Part shown: piece by piece, positions 1 to 11,015 of the stretch | How positions within the stretch are numbered: the stretch's first letter is position 1 | How the letters are laid out: every line of letters starts with the position of its first letter | The notes under the pieces: generated by a model | The model's input: the letters and a program-made list of their open reading frames with translations, nothing else | Database searches by the model: none | Told to the model about the DNA's origin: nothing | Origin: Cristatella mucedo | Lineage: Eukaryota; Bryozoa; Phylactolaemata; Cristatellidae | Direction: 5' to 3' | NCBI GenBank assembly: GCA_009760855.2 | Contig: WPIO01000165.1 | Location: 360,001 to 422,500, forward strand | DNA length: 62,500 nt | Program-made: the position numbers and the translations under genes

Positions 1-540
1 GGCTACGGACGCCGCCGCCGGCGGCCGTTGCGCGCTCTTTTGTAAGAGCGACTCTGAAGGCAAGCTAAGCGAAGCCGAAGCTGAAGTCGTCGCTCGAGCG
101 AGCCGCTGCCATTTTCTTTCACCGAGAGCGGCGCTCAAAAAGGAGCGGCGAACGCCGCGCTTCCGCTTCCGCTCGCTTTCACTCGCTTTTTACCAATCGC
201 AGCGCAACGGTCGCTCGCGCCCGCATCCGCGAGAGCGCGCCACGCGCGCGCTCGCCTAAGCTTGAATGCGTTCGACGGTCGGCCATTACGACTGGTCGCG
301 ACGGTCAGTCGTACTGACCGACCGCGATGCTGCGCAAGCGACGCAACTTGATCCGCGCCGTTCGGCTGCGGCAAATATAATATAGATATAATTTAAATTA
401 AATCTACTTTTGCCGTCTTCTTCGGATTTTAAATCGGCTCTGCCAGCGTATCTCCTGTTGCATCTGCGCAAAGTCTATGCGTCCCGTTCCAAAGTAACCT
501 GGCTAGGTATCGTACTACCCGCCTTCTGAATCGAATCGTT
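1..540. other. GC-rich stretch, no gene seen
   Basis: CpG-rich, arginine/alanine-coding open frames on both strands with no recognisable domain, splice pattern or start context. I see no gene, RNA or element here. Confidence 0.5.
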
Positions 541-945
541 TAGCCATACCTCATACGAACCTCAAATCCTTTGGAGGCTGCATTTAGTTCGTATGCTCCC
601 ACAGCCTGGAACTCACTGCCGAATGACATCACGATATCCCTCTGACTTGACGACATTTGATAAAAGCTTAAATTGTACGGTTTATTACAGCATTTAGTGA
701 GTACTTGCGATTCGTCTTTTTCGCGCTTCTGCGTGCTGACATTATGCCTGCCGCTACTAACCATATTGTACATGTTGGCAATGTGCACGTCACCTCTAAA
801 CAGGTCACGCTTGATGACATTATGCATGCTACTACTAATCATTCGATCTTGCTTTCTTGGCAGGTTATGTAGTGTGCGTAGGAATAGATTCAGTTCACTT
901 AGGGCGCTGTGCAAATATATTATTATTATCGCTATTATATTTCGC
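541..945 (+). mobile_element. LINE-A 3' end (5'-truncated, decayed)
   Basis: This segment lines up with the last part of the LINE-A ORF and its 3' UTR as seen at 9858-10365: the same 'cctcaaatcctttgga' and 'gcctggaactc' words, then the 'gcgtgctgaca' 3' UTR words, then an imperfect terminal hairpin and an ATT-rich tail near 930. The reading frame is broken by stops. The family looks L2/CR1-like from the C-terminal ORF2 wording; the class is an inference. Confidence 0.8.
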
Positions 946-959
946 CAGAGCACTCCGGC

Positions 960-1125
960 AAGCGATCGCTGTAAGATATGACTAATAAATAGTATATAAT
1001 TAATATTATATAATTAATCAATATTAAATATTGATTATGTTAGTTATAATTAATAATATGATATCAATTATATTAAAATGCATATATTATTAAGTGTTAT
1101 ATTATAGATACAATATGGCGATCTA
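960..1125. other. AT-rich segment
   Basis: About 165 bp made almost only of A and T, directly after the LINE-A tail and in sharp contrast to the CpG-rich flanks. No ORF or terminal repeats were recognised. Confidence 0.6.
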
Positions 1126-2545
1126 TAGCTACAGTTTCTCCCTCCTCCTTCTCCTTCTTTTCTTCCTCCTTCCTTCTTTCCTGTAGCAGTCAGCTAATGT
1201 ATTGTAGTCTGCAATCTCGCGATCTCGCTCGCACACTCATTAAAATATCGTTGCGGTTACAGCGTCGCAGTGTCGCAACAAAGTCTTTCTTGCACGCCGA
1301 GTATCACTGTATCCCTTTGATTGGCTGCTTTAATAGCTGCGCCGCCGCTCCATTCAAAGGCTGAGAGCAAGGGAAAGATCGCTATCTGCATTGAGTAGGC
1401 CGTGGCGTCACGTGACACCAAATGACGCATCGACTCCCGGTCTCTCGCCTCGTGCGCCCACGTCTGGCCGCACTTCGCACTCGAGTTCCCCAGATAAACT
1501 CGTCTCCTGCGTATGTGGCTGCTAATTTTTAGATTCGCTGAATCGATTCACTCGCGCCAGCGAGCGTTGGACGCGCGGCTGCCCACGCGGTTCGCGGTCC
1601 GCATTCACACGCAGCTACGAGGGGCGATGAAGCGAGGAGTGCTCGTGTGGCGTGGCAAAAGCCACCCTACGCAGCGGCGGCGACCATTTCAGCTGCACGC
1701 TCGGCAGCGGACGTGGGAATCCGTTAAATGGCAGTCTTCACCGTCTGCGGACCCCGGCGAGAGCCGCCGCGCTTGCCGTCGCTCGTTTGCCTCAGAGACG
1801 AGGCGACAGCCGGTACGTCGGCGCAGTTACGTCACTGCTTCAGCGAACAGCGCCAGGCGACGAGCTTCGAGAATGTAGCGTAAGAACTGGACTGGACCGC
1901 GAACGGGACCTGCAGCGTTAAATGTGAAGGCTCGCGAAAGCGAATGCCACGGTCAAACGCCTGCCGACAAATCAGGGCCGCCGAAAGCGGACGAGCGTAA
2001 ACTGGGAGCACAAGGCGAAACAGCGAGTCGCACGCATTTTTTCTCCTTCGCTGGATCTTTTCTCCAGAGACGAATCTGCTTGAAGAGAGGCGAGAGGCAG
2101 AAATCATTCTCAATCTCGGTTCCATTTTTTCCATTTTTTTTAATTTCAGTGACCAAGTATCGCGAAAAAGCCGAGAGAGGCGCAAGAATCCGCGCCCCCT
2201 CACAGCCGCATGGGCGCGACGCAGCGAGTGCGCATGCGCGTAGCGCCCGCACCGCCGCATGGGCGCGCGATCGCCCGGCGATCGTTGCTGAAGCGTCGAC
2301 TCTCTTTTTGAACTGAGAAGTCGGACCGCTGGAGAAGCGCAGCGAGTGCGCACACGCCGCCTCCTCGCTGCCGTGGCAAGGTCACGTGACACGGCCGTCC
2401 TCGCCAGCTGAGCTGCGGTCGACGAGCGGTCCGCCCGAGAGACGCGAGCCTGCGTGCCTGCGCGCGAGGGGGACGGTCCGCTCGGTGCGACCACTTCGCG
2501 GCAGCCTCGTACAGCGTCACCTGATCTTGAATATGAGTAAATGCG
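1126..2545. other. CpG-rich intergenic stretch, no gene seen
   Basis: Starts with a short pyrimidine tract (1136-1185). Several overlapping open frames of 90-220 codons exist on both strands, but they are Arg/Ser/Ala-rich, mutually overlapping and lack recognisable motifs. CpG-island-like promoter sequence is possible, but no associated exon was found. Confidence 0.4.
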
Positions 2546-2550
2546 TATAA

Positions 2551-2655
2551 TTTATTTGTATTGTGCCCTAAGAGAACTTAATCTCTGTTCAAGCGCTTCA
2601 CGTGCGCCACGGGACTCGAGCCCAAGTAGCCGGCGAGTGGGCGAGCCGCCGGCTA
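2551..2655 (-). mobile_element. SINE-1 fragment (tRNA head plus LINE-A-type tail)
   Basis: Read on the minus strand, this has the SINE-1 order: a box-B-like 'ggctcgagtcc' region, the 'cacgtgaagcg' linker, then the tail with 'agagattaagttctct' and a GGGC-rich end. Better copies are at 50049-50180 and 53632-53795. Confidence 0.6.
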
Positions 2656-3030
2656 CTTCCGCCGCCGCCACCGCCGCCGCCGCGCCTGCTCCATACCAGC
2701 CGAGAGCCGGCGGAAGCAGATGACGCTGGGAAGCAGAGGACGGCTCGCGTCGGTTCGCCCAAACCCTGGGCAGCTCTGCGCGACGACGCCGTGCCTCTCT
2801 TTTCTAAGGCCCTGACCTCGCGAGGGCGTTGTAAACACCTGACCTCGCGCTCTCACCCTCACTAGTGAATAAGGGCGGTGACCCGAGCGGGGCGGCGGCG
2901 GCGGCGATGGCGGCGGCAGCGGCGGGAGCGATGCAGGTGGCGGCCGCTCATCGCTAGATAGCCGCGCCATTTAGAACGCGTGGCAGCGAATATTTTGAAC
3001 GAAATCTCTGAGTTGCGCTGCGTTATTGCA
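2656..3030. other. GC-rich stretch with GGC-rich runs, no gene seen
   Basis: Contains GCC/GGC-rich runs near 2660-2685 and 2895-2945. The open frames only reflect this composition. Confidence 0.4.
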
Positions 3031-3440
<410 letters not shown>

Positions 3441-3704
3441 GTATGTGTGTATATGAATATACAGAAAGAGAGATTGAGAGAGTAAGAGAAAGCGAGAGAG
3501 AAAGTAGTTCATCCAGGTGGATGTTGCGAACGAGACTGTGCGCCAGACGGCAGTTCAAAGCCATGCTCTGGGCGCCGTACGAGAGCTGCTCTACGCCACT
3601 GAACTCGCTATTCATCATACGCCTGTTGTACTCGCTGTTCACCATACGCCTGTTGAACTCGCTCGAGCTCTCCAGAAGCTACGACGATACGCGCCCGACT
3701 GGCT

Positions 3705-4075
3705 TGGGTACGCGTGGCAGGCGGCGGCGGAGCAGGGGAGGAGCGGGAGCGGAGCAGGGGAGGAGCGGGAGCGGAGCAGGGAGGAGCGGGAGCGGAGCAG
3801 GGGAGGAGCGGGAGCGGAGCAGGGGAGGAGCGGGAGCGGCGACGAAGCAGTGGAGGAGCGGGAGCGGAGCAGGGGGAGCGGGAGCAGCGGCGGAGCAGGG
3901 GAGGAGCGGGAGCGGAGCAGGGGAGGAGTGGGAGCGGAGCAGGGGAGGAGCGGGAGCGGAGCAGGGGAGGAGCGGGAGCGGCGACGAAGCAGGGGAGGAG
4001 CGGGAGTGGAGCAGGGGAGGAGTGGGAGCGGAGCAGGGGAGGAGCGAGAGCGGAGCAGGGGAGGAGCAGGAGGGG
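3705..4075 (+). repeat. 22-bp GC-rich minisatellite
   Basis: About 16 tandem, partly degenerate copies of a 22-bp unit built from two 11-bp halves, 'gagcgggagcg' and 'gagcaggggag'. The unit is not a multiple of three, so each copy shifts frame and all three forward frames, plus a reverse frame, stay open. The apparent Glu/Arg/Gly-rich proteins are therefore not evidence of coding. Confidence 0.9.
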
Positions 4076-4667
4076 CGTGAGAGCGCGCAGAGTCGCTCTG
4101 GGAGCTCCCGTCCTCGCGCTCGGCAGGACTCGCTATTCACTGACCCTCGGGCGGCTGCGTCCCAGTGAAACGTCGGCCATTGTAATGGGCATCTGCTCTG
4201 AACAAACTGTGTAATGCGTTCGAGATAAAGCCGCTTTCAGCAGCCCCGTCTCCGCTGACGCCGGGCAATTGTGCGGAAGCTGAGACGCTGCACCCACTGC
4301 ATACAGCGGACGACTGCGGCTCGGGCGGCGGCGGAGGCGCGAATCCGCTCGCTTGCGCCGAAATCAGGTCAAGGCGCTCAGTCCTGCGCGCTCTCTACGC
4401 GCTCCGGTCTCGCGCTTCGTCGGAGCGCAGCAGCAGCGCAGCGTCGGCGGCGACGTCCGCTTCGCCACTCACGTCCGGTCCGGTGCGGTCGCGCAGGAGC
4501 GACACGGCCTGGTAGACGACGACGCCGCCACCGCCGCCGCAGCGACAGAGAACTCACTGAGGCAGGTCAGCGCTCGCTAGCGTAGCCCGCGGCTCGGCCG
4601 CGAACGCCGCGCCACGCGACAGGTAGCAAAGCGCCGGAGCTAGCGCAGAAACGCGCGCCCGTCGTCA

Positions 4668-4698
<31 letters not shown>

Positions 4699-5065
4699 CT
4701 TAGTCACCGCCGCGGACTGCGTTCGCTGTCTGTCGCGTGCAAGAGTCGGCGACTATTGATAGCCGCCGCCGCTCGCGCGCTTCGTGCCGACGAGCGCTGC
4801 TGCGTCGGGAAGCTGTCGGCACGTCTCCGCCCGACCGCCCGCCGCCACAGCGCACCGAGCTCGCTCGTCGAAGCTCGCCAGCTCCGCGACGGGCGGACAA
4901 CTCCGACGCGCGGCCGTCGGAGCGCGCGTCGTGGCTGTCCGCCGCGGACGCCTACCTGCGCCCGACACCACGGTAGCCGCGAAATGAAGGGAGAGAAAGA
5001 GAGTTAGCGAAACTGGGAGCGAAGAAATGGGAGAAGAAAGGAGAAGAGAGGGAGAGGGATAGAGA
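4076..5065. other. CpG-rich stretch, no gene seen
   Basis: GC-rich with GGC/GCC runs (4667-4693). Overlapping Arg/Ala-rich open frames occur on both strands without motifs. A CpG-island promoter is possible, but I could not attach any exon. Confidence 0.4.
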
Positions 5066-5067
5066 GC

Positions 5068-5126
<59 letters not shown>

Positions 5127-5311
5127 CAGAGAGGAGATAGAGAGCAGAGACAGAGATACAAAGAGAGAGAGCAGAGAGACAGAGACATAAAGTAGAGAGA
5201 AAATATAGAGAGAGTAGATAGAGAGAGTAGAGGAGAGAGAGAGCAGAGAGACAGAGAGACAGAGAGATCAGAGAGTAAGAGAGAGCGGAGAGAGAGATAT
5301 AGTTGGAGAGA

Positions 5312-5369
<58 letters not shown>

Positions 5370-5370
5370 T
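5066..5370. repeat. (GA)n microsatellite cluster
   Basis: Two pure (GA)n arrays (about 5069-5122 and 5322-5365), joined by imperfect GA-rich sequence with GACA and GATA variants. Confidence 0.95.
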
Positions 5371-5812
5371 ACTGCTGGCATTTTCCTAGAAAAGCGGGCG
5401 TCTGACAGTGAGCTGGCGCCGACCGCCCCGCCCCGTCCCCCGGCGCTACCGCTCCCCGACCGTCTTCGACGCGCCGGGGCACAACAAACACCAGCCGAAC
5501 ACCAACCGCCCCGCCCCCGCCGCCATCGCAATCGCGGCGATCGCGGCCAACGTCAACGGAGCCACGGATGACCCGTCGCTGCGTCTGCTCGACCAAATTG
5601 ATTTTTCCTTCGCAGGCTAGCGCGCGCTCCAGTCGCGGCAGCACCGGGCGGTCGACCGTTGCTTCGTCTCTGGTGGCCTGGTTTCTCGGAATGCGGAGCT
5701 AATGAGAAAGGGGAGTGGCTCATCCCCCATATACCTCAGCAGCCAAGCGAGATGGCGCCCGGCGTCGGCGGCCTGCGACGCTTCCGTCTTACGCCCCCGC
5801 CCTAGTCGACGT
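5371..5812. other. GC-rich stretch, no gene seen
   Basis: No motif-bearing open frame, repeat or element recognised. Confidence 0.4.
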
Positions 5813-5988
5813 TGACGGGGGCGCTGTAGCGCCGGCCGGCGGCTCGTCGTCTCGACGTGCCAGAGACATAACAGAGATTGCTTATAAGAAAGATGACTCG
5901 TGACGGGGGCGCTGTAGCGCCGGCCGGCGGCTCGTCGTCTCGACGTGCCAGAGACATAACAGAGATTGCTTATAAGAAAGATGACTCG
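5813..5988 (+). repeat. Perfect 88-bp tandem duplication
   Basis: The segment starting 'tgacgggggcgctgtagc' at 5813 recurs at 5901 with the same 88-bp content, ending at 'gatgactcgtg'. I saw no mismatch between the two units, so the event looks recent. Downstream (6045-6125) there are also four short 'ggtcgcagaag'-type repeats. Confidence 0.92.
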
Positions 5989-6157
5989 TGGCGAGACAGT
6001 TAGTCGATGTCAAGAAGCCCGGCCTTGTCTGCTCGGCCTAGTCTCGATCTGAAGGAGGTCGCAGAAGATCGCAGTAGGTCGCAGAAGGTCAGCGCAGGTC
6101 GCAGAAGGTTAGCGCAGGTTCGCCGTCGACTAAGTAATCAGCCGTCGTCGTGTCTTC

Positions 6158-6384
6158 GGGTTCTGAGCTGCTACTTCCATGCTACTCACTATCTCAACTG
6201 CTCTCCTGACTCTGCTATGCTTCTCACTTTCTCTTTGTTGCGTGAGACGAAGTCTGTTGGCTACCGAATGCGTACCAAAAGCCGCTTAGGCTGTGAGTGC
6301 GCTATACAAAACTCATCTGCATAACACCCGCATAGTCTTTGTGGGTTTGTGGAGTTACAGACGGAGATACATAGATACATAAGC
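6158..6384 (+). mobile_element. LINE-B 3' end (5'-truncated)
   Basis: It matches the 3' part of LINE-B at 29935-30397: 'gctgctacttccatgctact', then 'ctgttggctaccga', the AGCC-N-GGCT mini-hairpin, 'gcgctatacaaaactc', and the terminal 'tttgtgg(a)gtta' plus GATACA-type tail repeats. Confidence 0.85.
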
Positions 6385-6890
6385 AGCTATCATTTCTAAC
6401 TGCCACGCGTGTGGCAGCGTAACGTTCCCTCTGTGAGACCGAGACGCAGTGAACGGATTAATTTTAGTCGTAAGCTGCCAGCCCGCCGATTAACACATAT
6501 TCAGCGAACGCCCTGAGTTCGGCAGCGCACTTAGTTACTGCTCAAGAAGATTTATTAGCAAATCGATCCTGCTTAAGGAGGCTTTAGTATGCGGCGCCAT
6601 CGGGCAGTATCAAACGCAAAAAAGAAGATCGGACAGTTGAGGTTACTTGTTTCCAGGGTGGCGAAGCTGCGGTCGCGGTCGCAGTCGCACAGACGCTTAG
6701 TTTCAGCGGCAAAAGCTTACAAAAAAGGGCTAACAACCTGTGCAAAAAGCCGTCCAGTAGCCATTGCATTTTGTACTGGGCGGCCGTTCGCCAGCTAGGA
6801 TAGACCGGTGGCGATAGCGAGATTATCGCTAATTATTAGTGATTTGCTAGCAATTAGCTATATAATTAGCGTCTCTCTGCGACGTCACAG
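6385..6890. other. Intergenic, no gene seen
   Basis: A 69-codon open frame at 6589-6798 is basic and motif-free; I do not support it as a gene. Confidence 0.4.
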
Positions 6891-6894
6891 TGCT

Positions 6895-7023
6895 AGAGGG
6901 AGAGAGAGAGGAGAGGGGAAGATCGAGAGACAAAGATAGACAGACAGACGGACGGACAGACAGACAGACAGACAGGCAGATGGATAGATAGACAGATAGA
7001 TAGGCAGGTGGATAGATAGACAA

Positions 7024-7104
<81 letters not shown>

Positions 7105-7112
7105 AGAGAGGG
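6895..7112. repeat. (GACA/GATA)n-(GA)n compound microsatellite
   Basis: GACA and GATA tetranucleotide repeats (about 6935-7020) pass into a long (GA)n run up to about 7110. Confidence 0.95.
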
Positions 7113-7324
7113 GTCTCAGTATTACGAAACCGCATGGTCCGGCAAATAGGATCCCCGTCGATCTTCGAATGCCAGCAAAGAAAATGAAGGAATGCTTGAG
7201 ATGAAAGCCAACGACGCGGCAGATTAGCGTAGAACCGTCGCCGGCCTTATGAATGTGCCACCCACAGGTGCCACCCATAGGTGCCTTCCGTAATAGACCA
7301 GATTTCCTGGCTGGAATTTGGCCC

Positions 7325-7377
7325 CCCTCTCTCTCTCTCTCTCCTCCCTCTTACTATGTCTCTCTCCTCCCTCTTAC

Positions 7378-7448
<71 letters not shown>

Positions 7449-7640
7449 CTCTTCCCTCATCCTGCCTCTCTTCTCTCTCTCTCTCTCGCCCTCTCTCTCC
7501 CTCCCTTGTCTCTCTCTTCATTTGCCTGTATCTCTCTCATTCGCTTTGCTCTGTCTTTGTTTGTCTCTCCATACCTACCCTCCTCTATCCCTTATACGCT
7601 CTCAATTTCTCTCTTTTTCTCTCTCCTACTCTCGTTTCTC
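7325..7640. repeat. (CT)n microsatellite cluster
   Basis: A long (CT)n array (about 7381-7446) with flanking imperfect CT-rich sequence. Open frames through it read SLSLS and are artefacts. Confidence 0.95.
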
Positions 7641-7829
7641 GTCGGATGGAAAGGCAGCAGACGCCTAGTTGGATTGAAGCCGCCATTCGCTCAGTAATCT
7701 AGACATATGTTTTGTGAGACTGTGCGCACATTTATAAACCGCTAGCAATCACAACCAAGCTAGCCCGTCTACTTGTAACGTACCGCGCTAGATCAATACC
7801 GTAGCTCACTACTTGCAGGTCTTCTTGCC

Positions 7830-8435
7830 CGTGCAACGCGACGCTCACAGTCGATGTAGAACTATGCAGCCTTTCTCAAGCTTTTCTTTTCTGAACGCTG
7901 GGACGCTGCCACATTTCCTTCGCTACTTCTCAGCGATCTGCACTGGCTTCCCAATCGGACGCCTATCGTATCGACTTCGGAGGTTTCGTCCCTCACTCGT
8001 AGGTCCTCCCTTTCATTGTCTTGCGGCTCCGTGAAAGTCATCTGGCGCACTTTATCCTCAGGCTTCGCGTCGTGGGCTACGCGACTCCTCTGACTCGAGT
8101 CATTTAGCCGTGTCTCCATCCAACCTCACACACCACGAAGACCGTACCTTTAATTTGTATTCTCCGAAGCTGAAACCGTGCGTGGAGCACACTCCCAAAT
8201 GACGTCAAGACGTCCCAGGGCTTGAAAATGTTTTAGAGGAAACTCAAACCCCAGCCTCACATTCATTCGCTGCGTCCGCGCGAATAGTCCTTTGAGGGCT
8301 TATGCCTGCTGACAATAATCATGCCGCCACTGACCCCATTTATTGTCATAGCTTTGGCATACCTAAAGTGCCTGCAAAAAAGATTGCGTTCTTTTAGGGT
8401 GCTATACAAATACAATGCTATTACTTAAATAGCCG
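7830..8435 (+). mobile_element. Decayed LINE-A 3' part
   Basis: 7880-8050 resembles the 'ctgcactggct' part of the LINE-A ORF2 C-terminus with frameshifts. 8300-8430 has the LINE-A 3' UTR words ('gcctgctgaca', 'catgccgccactgac', 'aaagtgcctgc') and a decayed terminal hairpin followed by 'gctatacaaa'. Confidence 0.65.
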
Positions 8436-9475
8436 GAGTTTCTTGGCATAACAATAATGCAAATTATTGTTATCATTTATTTATTGTATTTTTATGTATG
8501 CGTGTTATTTATTATTATATTTTTATTATAACAGCGACGGTTCCAACCACAGATGACTCATTTGACCCAATTGACCGCTACGTGTCTGTGGCTTCCTCCT
8601 CGTCCTGCTGGGACGCGCGACGGTGCGTGGCACACGTGTTAGTTAAAACCAAACGAGCCGAACTTTAAAAACCTATTGCATCGGGAAAATGAGGGCTCCT
8701 CTCCTAGTAGGCCCTTCTTTATAGGCGGTCGGGAACGATATTAGCTATTCTGACGGCGTCTAATGTACGACGTAAATGCTTTTGCAGCTGAGTTTTAAAT
8801 AATACAATAGTAATTTAATAGCTAAAGCTCACTGCTTGTGGACTCGCTTCTCTGAGTCACTGTAGAAATACACGTTTATTGTACATCACTCCCGGAAGTA
8901 CTGGTGGCCATCTTGCGGCGTGACGGAGGGAAGGACGGACGGACGTTCTCGCGTTAATTAGTAGAGATAGTAGCAAAACTCTTGAATCGAGAGGGTCTCC
9001 ATCGTTATGAAATGCCATCGTCCATTTCCAGCTGGCATAATCAGGAAATCGTATCGCTGCAGCGAAACTGCTGTTGACATTTGCACGCGCACACGCAGCA
9101 CGCGGCTACAGTTCGGGCACGATTTTGAACCGAGCCTCTCGCCGCTTAGGGCCCTCCGTCCGTGAGCTCGTCCGTCGTCGCTATTGCTCCGCATCGCCGC
9201 ACCGTAAAGCGACACACAACCCGTATTTCCGACGTCTTTGCGCCGCGGTTGTCGAAATGCGCGTTCGACGCGGGCGGTGCCCGCGAGCGCTACTCTCGCG
9301 CCCGCTTGCAACGCCATTGGCTGAGCTCCCGCGCTCAGCTCGCGAACTGCAAGCGACGCTTCCGGCGAGCTTCCGTGGTCGCTTCCGGCGCGAGCTTCTC
9401 TCGGCGAGTGAGACGCGACTTCTCGCACGCTCGGCTGCTTCCCGCTCCAGGACGGAGCGACCGGAGCGACGCAGG
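8436..9475. other. Intergenic and CpG-rich upstream region of the FAM43-like gene
   Basis: 8455-8535 is AT-rich. From about 9070 the sequence becomes strongly CpG-rich up to the gene start at 9476, as expected for a 5' UTR or promoter. A forward frame stays open upstream of the chosen ATG (from 9074), but it is an Arg-rich composition artefact. Confidence 0.45.
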
Positions 9476-9784
9476 ATGCTGCAGCGGAGCAGGACTCTGG
9501 ACGTGACTCCCGAAAGCCCGTCGTTTCGCGTGCGCTACCTGGGCCGGCGCGAGACGTTCACGGCTCGCGGAAAAGGTAAAGGCGCCCACGCCCACGCCAC
9601 TGCCGTCGCTTCCGAGCGCGTCACCGCGTAGCCGAGGCCCGAGACGGCGAGAACGCGCGCTTCGCCGGCAGACGGTCTCACGACGACGACGCGGCACCGG
9701 AAGGTCAGAAAAGCTGGAAGTGAATTCCAGACTTTCAGTGAATGAAGGCCGCTCACTGTAAAATTCTCTCTCTCTCGGTCTCTC

Positions 9785-9831
<47 letters not shown>

Positions 9832-10458
9832 CTCTCTGTCTGTGTCTCTCTGTCTCTGTCACTTTTAGGTCTCTTCATTCTATGGCTCCAGCCTATCTTT
9901 CAGATATACTACCCCATCAGGCAAAGCATCGTACCACTCGCTTTTCGGAATCCAACAGTCTAGAAATACCTCGTACAAACCTTAAATCCTTTGGAGACCG
10001 TGCATTTAGCTCGTATGCTCCCACAGCCTGGAACTCCCTCCCAACCTGCATCAGAACATCCCCTGACCTGACCACATTTAAAAGAAACTTAAAAACATAC
10101 CTATTTAGGACAGCATTTAGTGGGTCCTTGTGATTCGTCCTCGATGTGCCTATGCGTGCTGACACTGTTCATGCTGCCACTAACCACATTTGCATGCTGA
10201 CCCAGTGCATGTAACCCCTAACCATGTTATCAATTTTGTTTGTTTTTCAAGCATGATTTTACTTACTATTCTATTGCGTATCACTTTGCAGCAAATGTAA
10301 AGCGCCTAGAAAGAGATTAAGTTCTCTGAGGGCGCTTTATCAAGTGCAATATTATTATTATTATCTGTCTGTGTCTCTCTGTCTCTGTCTGTCTGTCTCT
10401 CTCACTCTCTCTGTGTGTCTCTCTCTCTCTCTGTGTCTGTCTGTCTGTCTCTCTTTCT

Positions 10459-10492
<34 letters not shown>

Positions 10493-10537
10493 AACTCGTT
10501 ATCTCTCTCTCACTCTCTCTCTCTCTAACTCGTTCTC

Positions 10538-10568
<31 letters not shown>

Positions 10569-10617
10569 AACTCGTTCTCTCTCTCTGCGTCTCTCTCACT
10601 CTCTTTCTCTCTCTAAC

Positions 10618-10709
<92 letters not shown>

Positions 10710-10787
10710 ACTGTCTCTCTCTCTAACTCGTTCTCTCTCACTATCTCTCTCACACTCGTTCTCTCTCTCACACACTCTCTCTCTCAC

Positions 10788-10823
<36 letters not shown>

Positions 10824-10947
10824 ACTCTCTCTCACTCGTTCTCTCTCTCTCACACTCTCTCTCTCTCTAACTCGTTCTCTCTCTCTCTCTCTAACTCTCT
10901 CTCTCTAACTCGTTCTCTCTCTCACTCTCTCTCTCTCACACTCTCTC

Positions 10948-11015
<68 letters not shown>

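Noticed and set aside
1832-2494. 220-codon minus-strand frame in CpG-rich DNA
   Set aside because: Arg/Ser/Ala composition, overlaps other equally long frames, no motif or splice logic.
9074-9475. N-terminal extension of the FAM43-like protein
   Set aside because: The frame is open, but it is Arg-rich CpG-derived sequence without similarity to the family; the ATG at 9476 lies directly before the conserved part.
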